From Symbiodinium natans (Eukaryota > Sar > Dinophyceae > Suessiales > Symbiodiniaceae), in assembly GCA_905221605.1 (NCBI GenBank), contig CAJNDS010000881.1:1-37500 (forward strand): DNA of 37,500 nt. The letters are read 5' to 3'. Of the stretch, positions 29,323 through 37,500 are shown piece by piece. Under the pieces are notes generated by a model. It did no database searches, was not told the origin of the DNA, and saw only the letters and a list, made by a program, of their open reading frames with translations. A program made the translations under genes and the position numbers. Each line of letters opens with the position of its first letter. Within the stretch, counting starts at the first letter, position 1.

Positions 29323-29326
29323 CACA
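29294..29326. repeat. (TA)n microsatellite
   Basis: GTGTATATATATATATATAT followed by GTATATACACA. Confidence 0.95.
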
Positions 29327-29354
29327 TGTCTGTATGTCTTGTTGTGTACTGAAA

Positions 29355-29870
29355 GGATATCAAAAGCCCGTGAATGCTGTAGTTTCTACGATTTGGTGCA
29401 TTGCTACGGTTTTTGCAATGATTCAGGAGCTCGAAACGCGGAAAACACTGCCAATGATAATATTCAAAGCGTGCTAGAAGCCCGTGCATGTGTAATTGCT
29501 AGGATTTTGCACACTGTCGAGCAGTCGAACGTACAGAAATACCATGATTTACAGTTTCATCTGCAGTTTTTGCAATGATTCAGGACCTCGAAACGCGGAA
29601 AACGCTGCAAATGACAGTATTTACAGTGTATGAAAAGCCCGTGAATGCTGCAATTGCTAGGATTTGGCGCACTGTCAAGGCAAACGTGGAAAACACGGCA
29701 AATTGCAGTATTTAAGTTTTAAGGCGCATGAAAAGCCCGTGCATGCTGTAGCTCGGATTTGGTGCACTGTGAAGCAGGCGAACGTACAGAAATACCATGA
29801 TTTACAGGTGTTGGTGCGCTTGCTGCAATGAGTCAGACTGCAAATTACAGTATTTACAGCCCGTCGACCG
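29355..29870. repeat. Degenerate tandem repeat of shuffled ~100-170-bp blocks
   Basis: The landmark AGCCCGTGAATGCTG (or GTGCATG) recurs at about 29366, 29480, 29636 and 29734. GAACGTACAGAAATACCATG and ATTTACAG recur at about 29528 and 29780. TTTGCAATGATTCAGGA with CTCGAAACGCGGAAAAC recurs at about 29410 and 29566. The blocks recur in the same order with parts missing, consistent with an old tandem repeat. It lies wholly in the part absent from duplication copy 2. Confidence 0.85.
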
Positions 29871-29944
29871 CCGAGGTGTCGAGCCAGACCTAGGAATGAC
29901 ACCACCGGAGACCCCAACAGTCAAAGGCACGTCAAAGAAACAGT

Positions 29945-30050
29945 GGAGACGACAGGAGACAAAGGGAGGCGAGGAGCACATCAACCCGGCAAAACCACAT
30001 GAAGGGAGACAAAGGGAAACAAAGGGAGACAAAGGGGGACAAGGAGCCCA
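29945..30050. repeat. GGAGACAAAG minisatellite
   Basis: AGGAGACAAAGGGAGGCGAG, then after a gap GGGAGACAAAGGGAAACAAA and GGGAGACAAAGGGGGACAAG. Purine-rich, 9-11-bp imperfect units. Confidence 0.85.
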
Positions 30051-31245
30051 GGAACCCGGCAACAGCCCTCAGAATGTCGGCAATCCTTAAATGAATGAAT
30101 CTAGAGTCTCCGCCCAAGGTCCCCGTCTGTCTATCTGCATGTTCACATTTGTAGAACTCTCAAAAGCAGCTGCGAAGGAAATCAAGGCTTCAATAGCAAG
30201 ATGTCTTCCAAGACTGCAGAGCCCCAGGAAATGTTTGTTTCCTGAAGCGGCGCTCACGCAAGGATGCCGCGGCTGCTCCGACAGATCTGCATCACGACGT
30301 TCCACGGTTGAATTTGTGCCTGTGGGCGTGCGGGGGGTGTGAAGGAGATCTGAGTCCTGCACACATTCTTCGTTGTATCCGGCTTAAGACATGAAATCTC
30401 TCATAATTGGTTCTGAGGTTGGCGACGCGTGTTCGCCCACAGCACTAAGTGATTAAGCTTAAAGCCCCTCAGCCCATCAATTTGATGCTAACCCATAGCT
30501 CGGGCACCCCGCCTGAGTCCTAGAACACATGTAGAATCCTGGGGGTTGCAGATTCCAGAAGAACGTATCTTGCCTTCGCGAAGGGTTCTCAGTATAATTT
30601 GCGAACCAAGAACGCGACGGTTACAGGGCTTGTGGTCGAAGCAAATGCACCGGTCTTGCTCATGGTCGGTCGAAGGCGTGGAAAGGGAGCTTGGATTTCC
30701 GGACTGTGGAAAAGGCAAACGCTGGCTATTGAAAAGTCATGTTGCCAGAAGCCCAGGAGATTGATGAGTCGAAGCTTCACCCTCCCACGACGACACAGGC
30801 TCTCATAGCCTTTGGCTTGGCGCCACGGCATGCAAACTTGCGACTTTGTTGCTGGGGGTAGTAAGCTTCCTGGCAACGTCAGATTACGCTACGCAATGCC
30901 GCAAGTGTTATGGGTAGCCTTTTTCTAGCCAATGCTTCAGGGTGCCAGGCTGCATGTTGTTGATTCTGTTGGAGTGCGCAGCCTGAAGAAAGGCTGAATC
31001 AACATGGTTCAGCAAGAGGCGTAGTCCCGCTCCTGCAGCTCAAGCCGTGTGAGACCGGAGCATTCAACCATCCAAAATCCGAGATTGTTGTGATCCCCGG
31101 CGTCGGACTGGTCGCAGCTTGTTCCAATGAAGCCGAGCTTTCGTCAGATCTGGGGCTTCAAGTTCCGGACTTTGGTTGATGTTGTTTCGGACAGTGCTCG
31201 GCTTCCAGGTGCTGGGTTGTGCCGGCTTTGGTAACAACATAGCAA

Positions 31246-31449
31246 ATGCACCCGAAAACCGACCTCTTGGCTACAAAACCATGGGAGCCTGCAAGGCCGC
31301 CTGGATTGTTTGTACTTGGACTTGCGGGAGGATCTTCGGAGCCCCTGACCCCTGAGGTCATGAAGAAGGGCAAGGACAACGGTTGGGAGGGAGCCTGCGG
31401 CTTCATTTGCTGCGTCATCACCCTTGTCTGGGTCCGGGCCCCACGATAA
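31246..31449 (+). CDS. Doubtful small ORF in duplication copy 1
   Basis: A 67-residue frame (MHPKTDLLATKPWEPARPPG at the start, a hydrophobic GFICCVITLVWV near the end). The copy at 35351-35554 differs by one residue (Pro to Ser). Because the two copies are nearly identical at DNA level throughout, this says little about selection. No family is recognised. Confidence 0.12.
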   Translation: MHPKTDLLATKPWEPARPPGLFVLGLAGGSSEPLTPEVMKKGKDNGWEGACGFICCVITLVWVRAPR

Positions 31450-32050
31450 TTTTTGAAACCTTTCTCAAACGCACGGACCTGAACTATGATCGGTGTGATT
31501 CCTTTCGAGCCTCACTTGGCTGATGGGCATGAGGGTTGAAGGTTCAGCTCGGTCTGTACTGTTTGAGGTGGGGCAGGAGTTGCCGGGACATCTTTGGCTG
31601 CAGTGCACACGTGGCTCGCATCTGCAATCGAGGTCTACACTGCCGTGGTGGCACTCGCCGCCTGATGGCGGCTGGGCGGGAACATCGCACCCTACACCGA
31701 AAGTCCCAGGCAGCCCAAGCCATGCAACGACGGACTCCCTGCCAGCAACCCAAAAACCCACATGTTGTGGCGACCCGGCGCAGGCACGAGAGTTGGTACT
31801 GAGCGCAGCATCCATTTTCTCGGCGCTCCCTCAGACTGCAACGTGATGTTGTTGCACAGCTAGCTACCTTAAATTGCACACACGATTTTAAGAAAGCAAA
31901 CTTGCGCAGTTATGCTTAGCGCATCTTCATGCAGAGTGCCAAAGGCTTCACAAGGCCTAAGCCCCAGACACGGAGCCCCTTCTGTCGGGCACCGCTCGGC
32001 CGGCGTAGCTTTGCCGCCTAGCCGAGAATGCAGGGGACTGGCCGGCTGCC

Positions 32051-32300
32051 TTTCATGATTTTGCTTTGTTTAATCTGCTGATTCACTGTACCGATACAAG
32101 CTGAGGAGCTGACATGCGTCGAAAAGAAGCCAGATGTGTTAGCCTTTAGACATCCTGCTCTGGCCTTACATTCTCTAAAACGATGATCCCCGCCACATGC
32201 AGATTGTTAAGCCTGGGACATAGGAGGCTTGCGGCGCGTCGAGAGCATTCAAGTATGCTTGAGGTTCTGCTCTGAGCTTTGGTCACTTACTGCAAGGTGC
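32051..32300. other. Spacer after duplication copy 1
   Basis: Ordinary-composition DNA with no gene, repeat or RNA signature seen. It leads into the compound microsatellite. Confidence 0.4.
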
Positions 32301-32303
32301 CCC

Positions 32304-32991
<688 letters not shown>

Positions 32992-33410
32992 ACCGAGTCA
33001 TCTGCTCGCAGGCTCGCGCTCCAGTCCTGCGAGGCCTTGACAATCTGGGTGCAGCAATGGGCAAAGATGCCAGGGAGTGGACTTCAGAGCACCACTGGAC
33101 CAAAGGTTGAAGTACGGTGGGAACTTGCCGTGGCTGCAGGTTGGAGTGACAGTTCGACCTTGCGGATGACGCTCCGTCATGCGAGGCTCGGGAGGGGGTG
33201 TTGCTGACACGGCAAATCCTTCTTCTGAATTCTCCTGAGCAGACCTCTAAAGCACACTAGTAGGTTCTACTGCTTCGATGGCCAGAGCGTTGAACCGCAT
33301 CTTCAACCATTCGCCTGCTCTGACAATGACATCCTGCCCCACGGGGCGAACCCCTCCTTCCATGCCGCTGCTTCCACGGAAGCGTTTGTTAAATTTTGCA
33401 GAATGCTCTG
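32992..33410. other. Spacer before duplication copy 2
   Basis: No gene, RNA or repeat recognised. A minus-strand frame (32998-33210) is open without features. Confidence 0.4.
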
Positions 33411-36400
33411 CAGAGGAGCGCGGGAGGAATCTTCACAAATACAGGCCGTGGTGCTCGGGGGTTCCGAGTGCATGGTTTCAGAAGCCAGCTTGCTTGCGGC
33501 GAGGCATGCAACATGCACATCCCCAATTGCACACGGACCTAGAAGTAGCTCTCGCCCTTGAGCCGTTTGAGCCCACTGGATGATTCTGTTGCGCCGCAGC
33601 CGTCAGCCTCGCTGCGCAATTTTGTCAACAACGTCTCGCCTTGCCAAGAAAGAGACAGAAGGCCATGCAGATGCCAGCGGTGCTGAGGCGAGATTGGGGA
33701 GATTGGGGTTCGGGGTGGTGTCCACTTTACAACCTAGACAACGGAAGCCCAAGCTAGATGGCAGCAACTCTTCAGTGCAACCTGCGTGGCCCATTCAAAG
33801 CCCACTCAAGTGTACCTCCTCCGAACAAGCTGTAATAAACTCGAGGAGAGCAGCCTGAAGTTCCGATAGGTGGTTGGCCTGCCTTTTGGTCCTGGCTGTG
33901 GCGCAGAACCTCAAGGGCAGCGCAGATGTCGCCATCGCTATGACGGACGCTCGACCTTTCAGACGAGGGAGGTAGGTCAGCGTGTATAGTGCATCACTGA
34001 AGACTAGTGGCTGAGAGTTTCGAAGAAGATCTTCATGTCAAGGGCGGCTGAGAGCAAACAGGCTGCTCCTGCCAGGCATCTGTGTACAGAGTCCTGGTCG
34101 CATGGTCATACATGGTGAGGGGGGGAGGGGGGGAGGGGATCCCACAGCGTGTCTGATCAGGACATAACATGTGGAGGCGTAAGCAAGGTAAGATCAAGTT
34201 GAGTCATTGAAAACACTCACCTAACATATTTGCATATGTGTATTTATCTGACATTATATAAATGTAAACATACGTCCGTGCACACGCCGTCGCAGCTTTT
34301 GAACAGAGCCTTCGGGATAAGCCATATTCCTAAGGAAAGAAGCCGTTTCAAAAGATGCATGCAGCCCCACTGCCCTTCAAATGTTGCGGAGCGCCAAGAC
34401 ATGTCTCTTACCTGAAGCGGCGCTTACGCAAGGATGCGCAGGCGGGTAGCGCGGCCCCGACGGAGTTGCATCACGACGTTCCACGGTTGCACTAGGGTGG
34501 TTTGGCATAAGGAGATCTGAGTCCCGCGCAAACTCTTTGTTTTTTCTGGCTTAAGAAATGAAATCTCTCAAGATTGGGAGGTTGGCGACGAGTTTCGCCC
34601 ATAGGACTGAGTCACTAAGATTGGGGTTAGCAGCTAGGGCACCCCGCCTGACTCCTAGAACACATGTAGAATCGTGGGTGTTGCAGATTCCAGAAGAACG
34701 CATCTTGCCTTGCCTTCGCGAAGGAAACTCAGTTTTATTTGCGAACCAAGAACGCGACGGTTACAGGGCTTGTGGTCGAAGCAAATGCACCGGTCTTGCT
34801 CATGGTCCGTCGAAGGTGGTGGAAAGGGAGCTTGGATTTCCGGACTGTGGAAAAGGCAAACGCTGGCTATTGAAAAGTCATGTTGCCAGAAGCCCAGGAG
34901 ATTGATGAGTCGAAGCTTCACCCTCCCACGACGACACAGGCTCTCATAGCCTTTGGCTTGGCGCCACGGCATGCAAACTTGCGACTTTGTTGCTGGGGGT
35001 AGTAAGCTTCCTGGCAACGTCAGATTACGCTACGCAATGCCGCAAGTGTTATGGGTAGCCTTTTTCTAGCCAATGCTTCAGGGTGCCAGGCTGCATGTTG
35101 TTGATTCTGTTGGAGTGCGCAGCCTGAAGAAAGGCTGAATCAACATGGTTCAGCAAAGACTGGAGCATTCAACCATCCAAAATCCGAGATTGTTGTGATC
35201 CCCGGCGTCGGACTGGTCGCAGCTTGTTCCAATGAAGCCGAGCTTTCGTCAGATCTGGGGCTTCAAGTTCCGGACTTTGGTTGATGTTGTTTCGGACAGT
35301 GCTCGGCTTCCAGGTGCTGGGTTGTGCCGGCTTTGGTAACAACATAGCAAATGCACCCGAAAACCGACCTCTTGGCTACAAAACCATGGGAGCCTGCAAG
35401 GCCGCCTGGATTGTTTGTACTTGGACTTGCGGGAGGATCTTCGGAGCCCCTGACCTCTGAGGTCATGAAGAAGGGCAAGGACAACGGTTGGGAGGGAGCC
35501 TGCGGCTTCATTTGCTGCGTCATCACCCTTGTCTGGGTCCGGGCCCCACGATAACCCTTGAAACCTTTCTCAAACGCACGGACCTGAACTATGATTGGTG
35601 TGATTCCTTTCGAGCCTCACTTGGCTGATGGGCATGAGGGTTGAAGGTCCAGCTCGGTCTGTACTGTTTGAGGTGGGGCAGGAGTTGCCGGGACATCTAT
35701 CTCTGGCTGCAGTGTGCACGTGGCTCGCATCTGCAATCGAGGTCTACACTGCCGTGGTGGCGCTCGCCGCCTGATGGCGGCTGGGCGGGAACATCGCACC
35801 CTACACCGAAAGTCCCATCCATAACACGGGCTTGCAAGCCCTCGCCTGCACCCCAAGCCCCCAGCTCCGCATCAAGACGCTTCGATCTTTTCTGAAGTGT
35901 TGGCTCTTGATAGACTGGCACTTTACAGTGGTTCTAGCTCAGAAGAAGGGATTGACACTCGAGGGTTTTTTTGGAGCACATTGGGTGATCCAGGCAAGAA
36001 GCAACGCTAATATGTTTGTTATGTGCATGGGGGGGGGGGGGGGTGGAATTTGCTTTGGTTGCCGGTCGGATCGCAGCTTTGTGAGGGCATTCCGGGCCCA
36101 ACTTTGAAAGAAGGGGTCGAGTGATGTTTGTGCGGCCGGCAGCCCCAATGATACGGGTCAGGCCTCTAACATGCACCACTTGTTTGCGTTTTCTTTCCGC
36201 GGTGAAACAGGGCAAGAGGGAAAACATAGGCTTACTGCTCTGATGCATTGGCGCATTGCCACTGCTTGACTTGTGAAGGGTCAGGTGTGTCATTCATTCC
36301 TTCAAAACTTTGGGCGTCTGAGTTCGCAAGATCTACTGTTCAAGGACACTACACACGGCGCGCACGGACAACACAAGTCTTTTCATGGCATGCTCGAAAT

Positions 36401-36927
36401 TGATTTTCTTTCGGGAGTCGTGTTCATGGTGCTGTCATTGATCATGGAGCCGCCTCCGATCACCCTCCCCCCCTGTTTAGTCACTATTTCGAGGTTCGTG
36501 AGACTCTGATTGCTTTTGCGGAGAGTGTAAACGTTCTTTCTTTGGCCCTTTCTTTCCGCCCAACCCCGCCTCGGGAACTGTCACCCGGGCAATCTCCTCT
36601 CGAGAGAGAACACGGGGAGAGTTCTGCAGCACACATGCTCCGACAACCCACATGCGGCGACCCGGCAGGCACGAGAGGTGGTACTGAGCGCAGCATCCAC
36701 TTTCTGGGCGCTCCCCTCAGACTGCAACGTGATGTTGTTGCACAGCTAGCTACCTTAAACTGCACACACACGATATGAAGAAAAACAAGCTTGCGCAGTT
36801 GTGCTTCGCGCATCTTCATGCAGAGCGCCAAAGGCTTCACAAGGCCTAAGCCCCAGACACGGAGCCCCATCTGTCGGGCGCTCGGCCGGCGTAGCTTTGC
36901 CGCCTAGCCGAGAGCGCAGGGAACTGG
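33411..36927. repeat. Large direct duplication, copy 2 (segments A, B, C)
   Basis: Counterpart of 28058-32050. Segment A copy 2 (33411-33995) carries two short stretches absent in copy 1 (about 33502-33535, and about 33570-33588 beginning GCCCACTGGATG). Segment B copy 2 ends at 35817, and segment C resumes at 36646 after 828 bp of unrelated sequence that replaces 47 bp in copy 1. Confidence 0.9.
35818..36645. other. 828-bp sequence specific to duplication copy 2
   Basis: It interrupts the alignment between the two copies, where copy 1 has 47 bp (31709-31755). It includes a G homopolymer (about 36029-36043) and several short open frames (for example 36273-36509, with a hydrophobic VVFMVLSLIM stretch) without recognisable domains. 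No terminal inverted repeats or target-site duplications were seen. It could be an insertion in copy 2 or a deletion in copy 1. Confidence 0.7.
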
Positions 36928-37500
36928 CGGGCTGCTCCCAGAACAATCAAATGGTAGATTCACAATTCCCCGATTGGGTCCCTGGTAAGCTCGCAAACAA
37001 TTGTCATAAGCAGCTTTTAAGGCACACCCCAGTGGGACCTAAACCACATCTGAATCATTTGTTTTCCTTGGATCGATACTTGAGCTGGCTGGACTCTATC
37101 ACGAGCTCGGTGGCACACTGTTTGATGTGACTTGTTTATCTCGAAGCCTATCAAATTGGAGTCTACATCAAAGCTCTGTCTCGTTTGAGCCGGCTTTGTT
37201 TTTTCATGAGATCTTTCGCTAAATTTAGGGATGTCGCCTTGTCAATTCAGGTTTAGGCTTAATGTAGGGCTGACGAATCTGCCGCATGGCATTGGTAGAT
37301 CAGCTGTCGATCCTCAGCCTGCCCCATTCCCTTCTCACCCAACTAGTCGGTCTCAGTTGAGCCTCGATTTTCCACCGGAGGCTATATACATGGCCCTGGC
37401 ACAAACCTGGGTTGAGTCCAGTGTCCAGCCGCAGACAAGACCCCGAGAATGAAGATAGGACAGCCTCCACTGACAGCGTGCTCTGCGGCGGCCTGGCCCT
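36928..37500. other. Window end, nothing firm
   Basis: An open plus-strand frame reaches 37130 (ending SLDRYLSWLDSITSSVAHCL M), but its upstream half lies in the duplicated non-coding segment. CCCTGGTAAGC at about 36981 looks like a splice donor. No gene is called. Confidence 0.3.

Larger units (their letters stand above)
28058..32050. repeat. Large direct duplication, copy 1 (segments A, B, C)
   Basis: Segment A (28058-28590) matches 33411-33995. Segment B (30232-31708) matches 34400-35817. Segment C (31756-32050) matches 36646-36927. Identity is high by eye, with scattered substitutions and small indels, for example ~36 bp present at about 31018-31053 and absent in copy 2. Between A and B, copy 1 has about 1.64 kb (28591-30231) where copy 2 has only about 0.40 kb. 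No gene in the duplicated unit could be identified. Frames conserved between copies (for example 31246-31449 and 35351-35554, one residue different) are expected from recent duplication and are not evidence of coding. Confidence 0.9.

Noticed and set aside
31246-31449. One-residue difference between duplicated small ORFs as evidence of selection
   Set aside because: The whole duplicated segment is nearly identical, so conservation is uninformative without a rate test.

Overview
This window is nuclear DNA of a eukaryote, most likely a dinoflagellate. That is an inference. It rests on sparse coding sequence in a repeat-saturated background, a non-LTR (LINE-type) endonuclease/reverse-transcriptase element, a degenerate protein-kinase-fold gene with a tandemly repeated C-terminal tail, and exon-sized open stretches without obvious starts. 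No bacterial operon, Shine-Dalgarno pattern, rRNA, tRNA, CRISPR array or spliced-leader gene was recognised by eye.

Layout. 1-1985: GC-rich ~94-bp satellite (about 21 copies), then three copies of a 42-bp minisatellite (1986-2099). 2142-5036: three plus-strand coding candidates, namely a kinase-fold protein with DDLPPW-type tail repeats, an unknown Ala-rich protein, and a PDZ-like protein. 5037-7050: mostly non-coding, with a decayed fragment of the kinase-fold gene tail near 6643-6735. 7053-7800: decamer array plus AT-rich degenerate repeat. 7848-8185: 55-bp tandem repeat. 9114-13147: LINE-type element with an EEP endonuclease and RT in one ORF, then a frame-disrupted 3' part. 13148-13957: second AT-rich array with an internal strand switch, ending in the same decamer. 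14092-18235: compound repeat block made of a 70-bp repeat, about 29 copies of the 94-bp satellite, a 62-bp repeat, about 20 copies of the 42-bp repeat, an orphan satellite unit and (CA)n. 18240-28050: largely unrecognisable, with a few exon-like open stretches, one of which resembles a kinase C-lobe. 28058-36927: a large direct duplication (about 4.0 and 3.5 kb copies) separated by a ~690-bp (ACGC)n/(GC)n/(AC)n compound microsatellite. 36928-37500: nothing firm.

How the parts relate. The two satellite blocks share private variants over about 310 bp, and both lead into the 42-bp minisatellite, so they are copies of one compound block flanking the kinase/LINE interval. The two AT-rich arrays lie on either side of the LINE region in mirrored order of sub-repeats, as expected if a 5.3-kb segment had been inserted into one pre-existing array. 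The genes do not form a recognisable pathway.
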